A stretch of DNA of 64,000 bases, from contig NZ_BAEE01000067.1 in NCBI RefSeq assembly GCF_000241265.1, positions 1-64,000 on the forward strand, in the 5' to 3' direction. Positions 21,940 through 30,507 of this stretch are shown here, piece after piece. The number at the start of each line of letters is the position of its first letter. The first letter of the stretch is position 1. The notes beneath the pieces are model-generated. The model ran no database searches, was not told the DNA's origin, and saw only the letters and a program-made list of their open reading frames with translations. This stretch comes from Gordonia araii NBRC 100433. GTDB taxonomy: Bacteria > Actinomycetota > Actinomycetes > Mycobacteriales > Mycobacteriaceae. Both the position numbers and the translations under genes were made by a program.

Positions 21940-23745
21940 GTGACCGCGGCCAATCCCGTCCTCATCAACGCCGAGAAGATCAGCAAGAGCTTCGGCATCA
22001 AGCCGCTGCTGGAATCGGTGAGCGTCGGCGTGCACGCCGGTCAGCGGATCGGCGTCGTCGGGCTCAACGGGGGAGGCAAGACGACGCTGCTCGAGATCCT
22101 CGCCGGCATCGTCGAACCCGATGACGGACGGGTGTCGCGCGCCAGCGACGCGCGTCTCGCAACGGTCACGCAGCGCGGCGAGCTGCCACCCGAGGCGACC
22201 GTGGCCGAGGTGGTCGTCGGCTCGCTGGGCGTCGCCGAACACGAATGGGCCGGTGACCCGCGCATCCGCGACGTGCTCTCGGGGATCGGCGTGGCCGGCC
22301 TGCTGGACCGCAGGACCTCGGAGCTGTCCGGCGGGCAGCGGCGGCGGGTCGCGCTGGCGGCCGCGCTGGTGTCCGACGCGAACGTGCTGATCCTCGACGA
22401 GCCGACCAACCATCTCGACATCGAGGGCGTCGAATGGCTCGCGGCGCATCTCGTCGCACGTGGCGACGCGGTGGTGGTCGTCACCCACGACCGCTGGTTC
22501 CTCGACACGGTCGCGCAACGGACGTGGGAGGTGCATTCGGGTCGGGTCGACGAGTACGAGGGTGGCTACAACGACTGGGTGTTCGCCCGGGCGGAGCGAT
22601 CGCGGTTGGCCGACGCGGCCGAGGAACGTCGCCGCAATCTCGCCCGCAAGGAGCTGGCCTGGTTGCGTCGGGGACCGCCGGCGAGGACGTCGAAGCCCAA
22701 GTACCGCATCGACGCGGCGGAGCGGCTGATCGCCGATGTGCCGCCGCCGCGCGACACCGTCACGCTGTCGGCCTTTGCCAAACGGCGGTTGGGGCGCGTC
22801 GCCATCGAACTGGAGGATGCGCACCTGACGACTCCGCCGTCGGCCGACGGAACGTCGCAGGTGTTGCTCGACGGCCTGACGTGGCGGCTGGCCCCTGGTG
22901 AACGTATCGGCCTGGTCGGGGTGAACGGCTCGGGCAAGACGACCTTGCTGCGCGCCCTTGCGGGAGAGGTTCCGGTGTCGCCCGGTCGGCGGATCGAGGG
23001 CAAGACGGTGTCGATCGGATGGCTGCGGCAGGAACTCGACGATCTCGACCCCGACCAGCGCGTACTGGACACGGTGGAGTCCGTCGCGACGCGAATGATG
23101 GTGGGGGACAAGGAACTCTCGGCCAGTCAGCTCGCCGAACGGCTGGGATTCTCGCCCGCCCGCCAGCGCACCCCGGTGGGCGATCTGTCCGGAGGTGAGC
23201 GACGCCGGCTCCAGCTGACGCGCGTGCTGATGGCCGAGCCGAACGTACTGCTGCTCGACGAGCCGACCAACGACCTCGACATCGACACGCTGCAGCAGGT
23301 GGAGGATCTGCTCGACGGGTGGGCCGGGACGCTCGTCGTCATCAGCCACGACCGGTACCTCATCGAGCGGATCTGCGATTCCACCTGGGCGCTGTTCGGC
23401 GACGGCAAGCTGACCAACCTGCCGCGCGGGATCGAGCAGTATTTGGAGCGCCGAAAAGCGTTGGCGATTTCGGACGCCCGGCCGGCGAAGAGCGACCAGG
23501 CCAGCCCGCCTGCGCCGGTGAAGACGTCGGCCGCCGAGCACCGCGACGCGCGCAAGGCGATGGGGCGGCTCGAGCGCCAGATCGACAAGCTGGCGGCGCG
23601 CGAGGAACAGTTGCACGCCGATCTCGTCGACGCGGCCACCGACCCCGCGCGCCTGGTCGAACTCGACGCCGAGCTGAAGCGAGTCGTCAGCGAGAAGACG
23701 CAGGCCGAGGCCGACTGGTTGGCCGCCGCCGAACTGGCGGAGTAA
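21940..23745 (+). CDS. ABC-F family ATPase (Uup/EttA-like)
   Basis: A 601-residue soluble protein with two ABC ATPase domains and no membrane part. Walker A motifs GLNGGGKTTLL and GVNGSGKTTLL, signatures ELSGGQRRRVALAAAL and DLSGGERRRLQLTRVL, Walker B LILDEPTNHLD and LLLDEPTNDLD. An arginine-rich linker joins the domains and a C-terminal charged coiled coil (about 540-600) suggests Uup. ABC-F proteins act on ribosomes or, for Uup, on DNA intermediates. GTG 21940 is preferred; GTG 21931 is an alternative. A cluster of repeats follows the stop. Confidence 0.9.
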   Translation: MTAANPVLINAEKISKSFGIKPLLESVSVGVHAGQRIGVVGLNGGGKTTLLEILAGIVEPDDGRVSRASDARLATVTQRGELPPEATVAEVVVGSLGVAEHEWAGDPRIRDVLSGIGVAGLLDRRTSELSGGQRRRVALAAALVSDANVLILDEPTNHLDIEGVEWLAAHLVARGDAVVVVTHDRWFLDTVAQRTWEVHSGRVDEYEGGYNDWVFARAERSRLADAAEERRRNLARKELAWLRRGPPARTSKPKYRIDAAERLIADVPPPRDTVTLSAFAKRRLGRVAIELEDAHLTTPPSADGTSQVLLDGLTWRLAPGERIGLVGVNGSGKTTLLRALAGEVPVSPGRRIEGKTVSIGWLRQELDDLDPDQRVLDTVESVATRMMVGDKELSASQLAERLGFSPARQRTPVGDLSGGERRRLQLTRVLMAEPNVLLLDEPTNDLDIDTLQQVEDLLDGWAGTLVVISHDRYLIERICDSTWALFGDGKLTNLPRGIEQYLERRKALAISDARPAKSDQASPPAPVKTSAAEHRDARKAMGRLERQIDKLAAREEQLHADLVDAATDPARLVELDAELKRVVSEKTQAEADWLAAAELAE

Positions 23746-23775
23746 CCGCGCCCGGGTGGACGCTTCCGTCGGTGG

Positions 23776-23902
23776 TCGAGTGGCGGTGATCAGATGGAGC
23801 GGTTCCCCTTTGGGTGGTTGTGTGGCGGTGATCAGATGGAGCGGTTCCCCTTTGGGTGGTTGTGTGGCGGTGGTCAGATGGAGCGGTTCCCCTTTGGGTG
23901 GT
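23776..23902. repeat. three tandem copies of a 42-bp intergenic repeat
   Basis: The core CAGATGGAGCGGTTCC starts at 23791, 23833 and 23875, exactly 42 bp apart, with nearly identical sequence between. The array begins and ends with GGTGGTCGAGTG, the same border as the 45-bp array at 7.7 kb and the element at 23897. It lies in the gap after the ABC-F gene; no gene is visible. Confidence 0.9.
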
Positions 23903-23942
23903 CGAGTGAATCCCGAGCCTGCGAGGGATTTGTATCGAGACC
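23897..23942. repeat. 46-bp palindromic intergenic element
   Basis: Framed by GGTGGTCGAGT and TATCGAGACC, with internal perfect arms AATCCC/GGGATT. The frame matches that of the 45-bp repeats at 7720-7854 in opposite orientation, although the core differs. Elements with this frame are, as I remember, widespread between genes in Gordonia-like actinobacteria. Confidence 0.7.
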
Positions 23943-23979
23943 CATCGCGAGCCGGCGTCGTCAGCGTTCCCGCCGACCC

Positions 23980-25059
23980 TCAGGCGAGACCGCGACCGAT
24001 CTGCACGAGCCGCATCACGCGTTCGGCGGCGTCGCACAGGAACTCGGGCCCTCGGTCGATCGCGTCCTCCAGCGTCGTCGGGCCGGGCAGGATCGACGCG
24101 ACTCCGCCGATCCCCGCGTCGTAGCTGACATCCGCATCGGGACCGATGGTGCCCGCAAGAGCGACGACCGGTTTGCCATACCCGGCGGCGACGCGGGCGA
24201 CCTCGCCGGGGACCTTTCCACGCGTCGTCTGACCGTCGACAGACCCTTCCGCGGTGATGACGAGGTCGGCCCGTGAGATGGCCTCGTCGAGATGAACGCT
24301 GCCGATCATCACCTCGAAGCGCGGCAGCAGCCGTGCCCCCAATGCTGCGGCGAGTCCGGCGCCGAGCCCGCCCGACGCGCCGGAGCCGGGCACCGCGCGC
24401 AGGTCGACGTGCAGATCGCGTTCGAGGACTTTCGCCCAGCGCTCCATCGCGGCCGACAACTGCTCCACCTGGTCGGGCGTGGCGCCCTTCTGCGGTCCGA
24501 AGACGCGGGCGACACCGCTCTCACCGCACAGCACGTTGTAGGGGTTGACGGCGACGAGCACATCGACGCCGGCGATTCTCGGGTCCAGCCCGGAGACGTC
24601 GATCGATTCGACCTCGGACAGTGCCGCACCGCCGCGGCCGAGCTCGTCGCCCATGGCGTCGATGACGCGCACGCCCAGTGCCTGGAGCGCGCCGACTCCG
24701 CCGTCGCAGATCCCGGAGTCACCGCAGCCGACGAGGATCCGCGTGGCGCCGGCATCGAGTGCGGCCGAGATCAGCTGTCCCACACCGAAACTGGTGGTGA
24801 CGGTCGGATCCCGGGAATCTCGCGGAACCAGCGAAAGGCCGGCGGCCGCCGCCATCTCGACCACGGCGGTGCGTGGTCCGGTTCCGCCGAAGAGCGCGAA
24901 GTGCGAGTCGACGGGAAGGCCGACCGGCCCGGTGACCGTGACCGGGACCAGCCGTCCACCGGTGGCCGCGGCCAGTGCCGCAGCCGACCCCTCGCCCCCG
25001 TCGACGAGCGGAATCTCGTCGACGACGACGTCGGGGAGCACGCGGCGGACGCCGGCGCC
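23980..25059 (-). pseudogene. glycerate kinase lacking its N-terminus
   Basis: Glycerate 2-kinase family protein recognisable from GVRRVLPDVVVDEIPLVDGG onwards, through ILVGCGDSGICDGGVGALQ, VFGPQKGATPDQVEQL, GSGASGGLGAGLAAALGAR and TAEGSVDGQTTRGKVPGEV. Intact members begin some 30-40 residues earlier with an APDSFKG-type phosphate-binding segment, which is missing here. Homology stops at about 25059, where sequence matching a response regulator on the other strand takes over. A start at GTG 25041 would still give 353 residues, but activity is doubtful. Deletion or misassembly are both possible. Confidence 0.75.
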
Positions 25060-25514
25060 AGGAAGGCGTGGCGACGCCGGTCATCATCTTGACGGCTCGG
25101 GACACGATCAACGACACGGTCGCCGGTTTGGAAGGCGGCGCCGACGACTACATGACGAAGCCGTTCCGGTTCGAGGAACTCCTCGCGCGCGTGCGGTTGC
25201 GGCTGCGGTCCGGCGGTGTACCGCACGACGAGGGCGTGCTCGTGTCCGGCGCGGTGTCGCTCGACCTGCGGACGAGACGGGCCACCGCCGCTGGCGGGGT
25301 CGTCGACCTCACCGCCCGGGAGTTCCTGCTCCTCGAACTGTTCCTCCGGCATCCCGGCCAGGTGCTGACCCGCGAGCAGATCCTGTCCCACGTGTGGGGT
25401 TACGACTTCGACCCCGGGTCGAACATCGTCGACGTGTACGTCCGCGCGCTGCGCAAGAAGCTCGGCGCCGACAGCATCGGCACGGTGCGGGGAGTGGGGT
25501 ATCGGCTCGGCTGA
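25058..25514 (+). pseudogene. OmpR-family response regulator lacking the first part of its receiver domain
   Basis: Reads RQEGVATPVIILTARDTIND, then GADDYMTKPFRFEELLARVR (conserved receiver Lys), then a complete winged-helix DNA-binding domain ending EQILSHVWGYDFDPGSNIVD and GTVRGVGYRLG. The N-terminal part that carries the acidic pocket and phospho-accepting Asp (about 70 residues) is absent; the frame upstream of 25058 reads low-complexity sequence antisense to glycerate kinase. No histidine kinase gene follows. It abuts the beheaded glycerate kinase gene head to head. Confidence 0.8.
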
Positions 25515-25520
25515 GCCGTG

Positions 25521-26360
25521 TCATACCTCGTCGTTCGGCACCCAGTCGAAGGTCGCGGGATCCGGACCGATGCGGCGGCCCTCGTCGAGGGTGTCGATCG
25601 CCGCGATGTCCGCCTCGTCCAGGCGCAGATCCTGCGCCTGGAAGTTCTCGCGGATCCGGGCGGCGCTCGAGGCCTTCGGGAACACGATGTCGCCGCGCTG
25701 GAGGTGCCAGGCCAGCACCACCTGGGAGACCGGCCTGCCAACGCGCTCGGCGATCGCGAGGAGCTTCGGATCGTCGAAGACCTGCCCCTGGGCGAGCGGC
25801 GACCATGCCTCGGTGGCGACGCCTAGTTGAGCGTCGAGCGCGCGTAGTTCGTTCTGGGCGAAGTAGGGATGCACCTCGATCTGATTCACCACCGGGACGA
25901 CCGACCCCGCGTCCACGATGCGGCGCAGGTCCTCGGCGGTGAAGTTCGAGACGCCGATCGATCGCGCCTTGCCGGTACCGCGGATCTCTTCCATGGCGTG
26001 CCAGGTGTCGACGAAATCAATGTCGATCGTGGGCAGCGGCCAGTGAATGAGGAACAGGTCGACGTAGTCCAGGCCGAGCCGGTTGAGTGAATCGTCGATC
26101 GAGGCGATGGCCCGGTCGGGGGCGTGGTTGTTGTTGTTCAGCTTGGTCGTCACGTAGAGCTCGTCGCGCGCGATGCCGCTTTCGGCGATGGCCTGGCCGA
26201 CGCCGTTCTCGTTGCCGTACATCTGCGCGGTGTCGATGTGGCGGTACCCGGCCTCGAGGGCTTCGGCGACCCGCGGCCGGGCGTCCTCGTCGGGGATCTG
26301 CCAGGTGCCGAAGCCGAACTGGGGGATGGTCGTTCCGTCGTTGAGGGTGATCGCAGTCAT
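25521..26360 (-). CDS. aldo/keto reductase
   Basis: NADPH-dependent (beta/alpha)8-barrel reductase of 279 residues. Catalytic tetrad: Asp and Tyr in HIDTAQMYGNENGVG, Lys in VTTKLNNNNH and His in LFLIHWPLP. The C-terminal cofactor loop FPKASSAARIRENF is present. Similar to the 2,5-diketo-gluconate reductase/morphine dehydrogenase subgroup of actinobacteria. It lies directly after the MarR gene on the same strand (9-base gap), so MarR probably controls it. Confidence 0.92.
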   Translation of the reverse strand: MTAITLNDGTTIPQFGFGTWQIPDEDARPRVAEALEAGYRHIDTAQMYGNENGVGQAIAESGIARDELYVTTKLNNNNHAPDRAIASIDDSLNRLGLDYVDLFLIHWPLPTIDIDFVDTWHAMEEIRGTGKARSIGVSNFTAEDLRRIVDAGSVVPVVNQIEVHPYFAQNELRALDAQLGVATEAWSPLAQGQVFDDPKLLAIAERVGRPVSQVVLAWHLQRGDIVFPKASSAARIRENFQAQDLRLDEADIAAIDTLDEGRRIGPDPATFDWVPNDEV

Positions 26361-26369
26361 TCCTCAACC

Positions 26370-26804
26370 CTAGGTGTCGGGCCCGAAGTCTGCCGCCAGC
26401 AAGCGGTCGAGGCCGTCGGCGATCGGCGCGAGGTCGTCGCCGAGCACATCCCTGATCCGCTCGTTGAATCGCTTCATCTCCTCGCCGCCCGACGACAGTG
26501 CCGACGAGCCGGCCGGCGTGAGCGCCAGGCTCATGGCCCGATGTTCGCTGGGATTCGGTGTGCGCGTGACCAATCCGGCCGACTGGAGGCGGGCGAGCAT
26601 CGTCATCGTGGCCGATTCGGTCTGCGCCAGGACGGAGGCGACGCGGCGCTGCGTGCATCCGGGCTCCTGGTCGATCACCATCAGAACCGCGAGTTGCGCG
26701 GTTGTCACACCTGCTGCTGCCGCGCTGGTGCGGTCGGCGGCGCGTTTGAGCCGGTGCGCGGCGCGCTGGAGCAGGAAATAGACCTTCGGGTCGCCGTCTG
26801 TCAT
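26370..26804 (-). CDS. MarR-family transcriptional regulator
   Basis: A 144-residue winged-helix repressor. The recognition region is GCTQRRVASVLAQTESATMT followed by the wing LVTRTPNPSEHRAMSLALT. Divergent from the amidohydrolase gene; the 68-base gap holds a perfect 9+9 dyad (26840-26863) and a smaller dyad CTTGA-CAA-TCAAG (26813-26825), both plausible binding sites. Together with the aldo/keto reductase this suggests control by an aromatic or phenolic ligand. Confidence 0.9.
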   Translation of the reverse strand: MTDGDPKVYFLLQRAAHRLKRAADRTSAAAAGVTTAQLAVLMVIDQEPGCTQRRVASVLAQTESATMTMLARLQSAGLVTRTPNPSEHRAMSLALTPAGSSALSSGGEEMKRFNERIRDVLGDDLAPIADGLDRLLAADFGPDT

Positions 26805-26839
26805 GAAACGATCTTGACAATCAAGCGCTGCGGAGTCAC

Positions 26840-26863
26840 CCTCACTTCATATACGAAGTGAGG
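26840..26863. promoter_or_regulatory. MarR operator candidate
   Basis: CCTCACTTC and GAAGTGAGG form a perfect 9-bp inverted repeat around a 6-base AT-rich spacer, midway between the divergent marR and amidohydrolase starts. The arm spacing fits a dimeric winged-helix repressor covering both promoters. Confidence 0.7.
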
Positions 26864-26872
26864 TGGTGGACG

Positions 26873-27700
26873 ATGGAGATCATTGATGTCTGGGCTCAGC
26901 ATCCGACGCGGCGATTCATCGAGCAGCCCTTCTTGGCGACCTTGGCCAGGTGGACCGGGCAGGATTTCGCAGCGACCGAATTCCCCTACGAGCTGACCGC
27001 GAGTGCCATGACCGACGGCGGAGTCAGCCGGGCACTGCTCTCCGCGTGGGAGGGGCCCCAAGGCTCGCTCGTGGCCAACGACGAGGTCGCCGAGGCGATC
27101 GACGGTCTGGCCGGCGCAGAGCGGCCGGGTGCCTATCGCGGTCTCGCGTCGGTCGATATCCGGAACCCCGTCGCCGCCGTGCGGGAGATCAGGCGCTGCG
27201 TCGACGAACTGGGATTCGTCGGCGTGCGCATCGTGCCGTGGCTGTGGAATCTGCCGCCGAACGACCGTCGGTTCTACCCGGTTTACGTCGCCTGCGTCGA
27301 ACTGGGAGTCCCGCTGTGCACCCAGATCGGGCACACCGGGCCGCTCTGCCCGTCTGAGCCCGGTCGGCCGATTCCCTACCTCGACGAGGTTCTGCTGGAC
27401 TTTCCGGACCTCGTCGTCGTGGGCGGCCACGTCGGTTATCCGTGGATCGACGAGGTGCTGTCGCTGGCGCACAAGTATCCCAACTTCTACGTCGACACCT
27501 CGGCGTACGCGGTGCATCGATTGCCGGCGGCCCTCGTCGAGTACATGAGAGGAAGCGGCCGGTCGCGAGTCATGTTCGGGACGAACTGGCCGATGATGAC
27601 GCCGGCGAGGGCGCTCGCGCGATTCGACGAACTGGGGCTCGACGACGAGGCGGCCGCGTTGTTCCTGGGCGGGAACGCCGCCCGCGTCTTCGGTCTCTGA
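26873..27700 (+). CDS. amidohydrolase-2 family protein with altered metal site
   Basis: A 275-residue TIM-barrel protein of the amidohydrolase_2 (PF04909) type, related to ACMS decarboxylase and gamma-resorcylate decarboxylase. Recognisable parts: VRIVPWLWNLPPNDRRFYPV, CTQIGHTGP, VVVGGHVGYPWIDEVL and YVDTSAYAVHRLP. The usual N-terminal HxH reads DVWAQHP and the usual late Asp in F-G-x-D is Asn (FGTNWPMM), so the classical zinc site is incomplete. ATG 26873 follows GAGGTGG. It is divergent from marR and probably in its regulon. Confidence 0.82.
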   Translation: MEIIDVWAQHPTRRFIEQPFLATLARWTGQDFAATEFPYELTASAMTDGGVSRALLSAWEGPQGSLVANDEVAEAIDGLAGAERPGAYRGLASVDIRNPVAAVREIRRCVDELGFVGVRIVPWLWNLPPNDRRFYPVYVACVELGVPLCTQIGHTGPLCPSEPGRPIPYLDEVLLDFPDLVVVGGHVGYPWIDEVLSLAHKYPNFYVDTSAYAVHRLPAALVEYMRGSGRSRVMFGTNWPMMTPARALARFDELGLDDEAAALFLGGNAARVFGL

Positions 27701-27701
27701 A

Positions 27702-27822
27702 GGCACGGTCGGCGAGATTCTGGGCACGGTCGGCGAGATTCTGGGCACGGTCGGCGAGATATTGGGCACGGTCGGCGAGAAAGTGGGCACGGTCGGCGAG
27801 ATATTGGGCACAGTCGCGGGAT
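27702..27822. repeat. tandem 21-bp repeats, reverse orientation
   Basis: Five full units and a partial sixth starting at 27702 and stepping by 21: GGCACGGTCGGCGAGATTCT with variable bases at the end (ATTCTG, ATATTG, AAAGTG). On the other strand the conserved part reads GCCGACCGTGCCCA, identical to the arrays at 38474 and 63795. It fills the gap between the amidohydrolase and lipase genes. Confidence 0.92.
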
Positions 27823-27839
27823 GATTGAGTGAACGAATG

Positions 27840-27845
27840 TACACT
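27840..27845 (+). promoter_or_regulatory. -10 hexamer for a leaderless lipase transcript
   Basis: TACACT ends eight bases before the ATG at 27854. No ribosome-binding site is visible, so a leaderless mRNA starting at or near the ATG is likely, as is common in mycolic-acid bacteria. Confidence 0.5.
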
Positions 27846-27853
27846 CAGTTCTC

Positions 27854-29200
27854 ATGACCACAGTTGATCGCCGAGTCGGTGCTGTTGAGCGCCGCACCGA
27901 GGTTGTCGAACGCCGTGCCGAGGTTGTCGGACATCGCACCGAGGTTTTCGAACGTCGCACCGAGGTCGTGGAACGTCGCACCGAGGTGCGTGCGCTCTCC
28001 GAGCTCGGGCTGACCGAGCTCGGCAAGGCGTCGACCGGGATCCACGAGACCCACCGCGCCGTGTCCGATCGGATCTTCGGCGCCGTGCGCTGGGGCGTCG
28101 GTCCCGCGGTGGCCCCGGTCAAGGCCGTGCACGACGCCATCACCGACGGCGTCTACCTGGTCGTCGCCGAATCAATGGCCACCGCGGGCAAGGTCGGCGG
28201 ACTGGCCGGCGACCTGCCGCTGAAGCGGTCGCCGTCGACGACGAAAGCGGGTGCGGCGATCATCGCCGCGCTCAACGGCCTCATCGGCGACGAACTCGAC
28301 GCGCGCCAATCACCGCTCGCCGACCCGATGTCGGTCCGCGTCGGCGGACGGCCGGTCCCGCTGACCGGCGACGGCATCGCCGCGGCGTTCCCCGGGGCGA
28401 CGGGCCGGATCGTCGTCGCGCTGCACGGCCTGGTCGAGACCGAGTACTCGTGGTCGATCGGTGAGGCGGAACCCTATGCCCCGCGACTCGCGCGCGAGGG
28501 CGTCACCACCGTCTTCCTCCGCTACAACACCGGGCGCCGCATCTCCACCAACGGCCGCGACCTCGCCGAACTGCTCGACGAACTCGTCCGCCGATGGCCG
28601 GTCCCGGTCGAGAGCATCGGCCTGCTCGGGCACTCGATGGGCGGTCTGGTCGCGCGCAGCGCGGCGCACTACGGGCGGCAGGCCGGTCACGGCTGGGTCG
28701 CCAAGGTGACCGCCAGCGTCTCGCTGGGCACCCCGCACCTCGGCGCTCCGCTGGAGAGCCTCGCGCACCACGGCAGTGCCGGGCTGATGCGCCTGCCCGA
28801 GACCAAGGCGTTCGGCCGGCTGCTGCGGCGCCGCAGCGGTGGTATCCGCGACCTGCGTGCCGGGTCGATCGTCGACGAGGACTGGACCGGCCGCGATCCC
28901 GACGACCTGGCCCGGGCCGCGGCGTCGGAGGTCGAACTGCTGCCCGGCGCCGAGCACTACTTCGTCTCGGCGACGGTCACCCGCAGTCCCCGGAATCCGC
29001 TGGCGCGGATCATCGGCGACGGCCTCGTGCTCCACCACAGTGCGAGCGGCGAGAACTCCACGCGGCGCATCGGCTTCGATCCGGCCAACGGGCTGCACCT
29101 GAACAAGTCGAACCACTTCACGCTGCTCAACGATCCGCGCGTCGCCGAACGGCTGGTCGCCTGGTTCGCGAATCCCGAGCGCGAAGTGCCGAGGCCCTGA
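27854..29200 (+). CDS. alpha/beta-hydrolase lipase with N-terminal heptad repeats
   Basis: A 448-residue PGAP1/triacylglycerol-lipase-like hydrolase. Residues 11-45 are five perfect-length seven-residue repeats (VERRTEV, VERRAEV, VGHRTEV, FERRTEV, VERRTEV), likely a short charged coiled coil. Residues about 90-150 form a hydrophobic/helical region. The hydrolase domain follows: GRIVVALHGLVETEYSW, nucleophile elbow LLGHSMGGLVARSAAHY, and His in KSNHFTLLND. No signal peptide. Substrate unknown; the nearest idea is a membrane- or lipid-droplet-associated lipase. Confidence 0.8.
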   Translation: MTTVDRRVGAVERRTEVVERRAEVVGHRTEVFERRTEVVERRTEVRALSELGLTELGKASTGIHETHRAVSDRIFGAVRWGVGPAVAPVKAVHDAITDGVYLVVAESMATAGKVGGLAGDLPLKRSPSTTKAGAAIIAALNGLIGDELDARQSPLADPMSVRVGGRPVPLTGDGIAAAFPGATGRIVVALHGLVETEYSWSIGEAEPYAPRLAREGVTTVFLRYNTGRRISTNGRDLAELLDELVRRWPVPVESIGLLGHSMGGLVARSAAHYGRQAGHGWVAKVTASVSLGTPHLGAPLESLAHHGSAGLMRLPETKAFGRLLRRRSGGIRDLRAGSIVDEDWTGRDPDDLARAAASEVELLPGAEHYFVSATVTRSPRNPLARIIGDGLVLHHSASGENSTRRIGFDPANGLHLNKSNHFTLLNDPRVAERLVAWFANPEREVPRP

Positions 29201-29235
29201 TCCACCGGGCGACACCTGCGCTCGGCACTTTCGAG

Positions 29236-30507
29236 TCAGCCGCCGAATAGCAGGTACAGCCCGGTGAACGTGTAGCCGACCATCAGCAGCATCAGCGCGA
29301 GCTGACCGGTCAGGTGGTGCCGGCGCGGAAGGATGCGCAGCGCCGCGTCGTGAGCGGCCACGACGGCCAGCAGGTGCCCGACGATGATGGCGGCGACGGC
29401 GGTGACCGACAGCGCCGTCGGGTGGTCGGTGAACGGCGTCCAGGTGGCGGGTTCGCTCAGTCCGAGCGCTCGCAGCCAGGCGTGCAGCGTCGCCTGCCCG
29501 TCCTCGACGAAGTACTTCGCGTAGTGCGCGATCAGATAGCCGACGGCAATCGGGATCAGCGTGTGCGCCATCTTGCCCGGGATCGCGAGGCGCTGGGTAC
29601 GAGTCACCCCGCCGGTCGCCATCGTCGCCGCGCAGAACGTCGCCCCGACGAGCAGGATGAACCCGAGCATGATCGCGCTGCGAACCGCGACGCCGTCGGC
29701 GTCGTGGGTGGCCGACCAGGCGTCGAAGGCGGTGGAGCCCAGCAGCACGGCGATCACCGCGACGGCGCCGGGTCCGGTGGCGTAAGTCGAGAGTCCGCGC
29801 AACGGGTTGCGCAGCACCAGCTGGCGCGACGACGCGTCACGGGCGAGCGGGCTCATCGTCGCGATCACCGTGCTGTACACCTCGAACGGCTCGGCCTGGG
29901 CGAACCAGCGCGAGCCGAACACCACGGCGCCCGCCCCGGTGATCGCGAGATAGACCGCGCACCACCAGAAGACCGCGGCGAACCCCTTCTCGACGACCGC
30001 GAGTTCCAGCCAGACGAAGGCGAACAGCCCGATCGCGGCGGGCCATCGACCGAGCGCCCGCGGATAGTCGAGCAATCCTCGCTCGGGCGGGCGGCCCAGC
30101 GCCGCGCACGCCCAGCGATGCAGCGTGCGCACCGGTGAGAGGTAGCGGCCGACGGGGCCGAACAGCAGAGACGCCGGGACGAGTCCCACCCACAGCCAGA
30201 TGAAGAACGTTCCGACGAGGGGATTCTCGTGCTCGTCGCGGGCGAGGAACCCCACCAGCAGTGACGCGACGGTCAAGATGACGCCGATGGCTCCGAGGAG
30301 TTCGCGCAGCCCCCGCGAGTCGGCGAATCGCGTCAACCGGGGGAGAACCGCGATGTGCTTATCCGGACTCAGCCGGGGGGTCTTCCAGGCGAAGGCCAGG
30401 ACCAGGAAGGAGATGGCCAGCGCCCAGGAGCCGCCGATGAGCGCGTACGTGATGTCGACCGGGAACGCGGCCGCCTCACCGGTCCCGTGTGCGAGAACGA
30501 TCGTCAT
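29236..30507 (-). CDS. multi-pass membrane protein
   Basis: A 423-residue protein with about eleven hydrophobic helices and little soluble sequence. Conserved-looking points are several membrane-embedded His residues near the C-terminus (GHLLAVVAAHDAALRILPRR, AHYAKYFVED). Similar actinobacterial proteins are, as I remember, sometimes labelled fenitrothion hydrolase; I would not transfer that name. Its start overlaps the stop of the small gene upstream by ATGA (30504-30507), and a 658-residue membrane protein precedes that, so the three form one operon. Confidence 0.75.
   Translation of the reverse strand: MTIVLAHGTGEAAAFPVDITYALIGGSWALAISFLVLAFAWKTPRLSPDKHIAVLPRLTRFADSRGLRELLGAIGVILTVASLLVGFLARDEHENPLVGTFFIWLWVGLVPASLLFGPVGRYLSPVRTLHRWACAALGRPPERGLLDYPRALGRWPAAIGLFAFVWLELAVVEKGFAAVFWWCAVYLAITGAGAVVFGSRWFAQAEPFEVYSTVIATMSPLARDASSRQLVLRNPLRGLSTYATGPGAVAVIAVLLGSTAFDAWSATHDADGVAVRSAIMLGFILLVGATFCAATMATGGVTRTQRLAIPGKMAHTLIPIAVGYLIAHYAKYFVEDGQATLHAWLRALGLSEPATWTPFTDHPTALSVTAVAAIIVGHLLAVVAAHDAALRILPRRHHLTGQLALMLLMVGYTFTGLYLLFGG

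Noticed and set aside
27702-27850. Open frame on the minus strand through the 21-bp array giving repeated PRISPTV-type peptides
   Set aside because: 21 is a multiple of three, so any frame without stops stays open; there is no ribosome site and the frame continues antisense to the amidohydrolase gene. Best explained as non-coding repeats.
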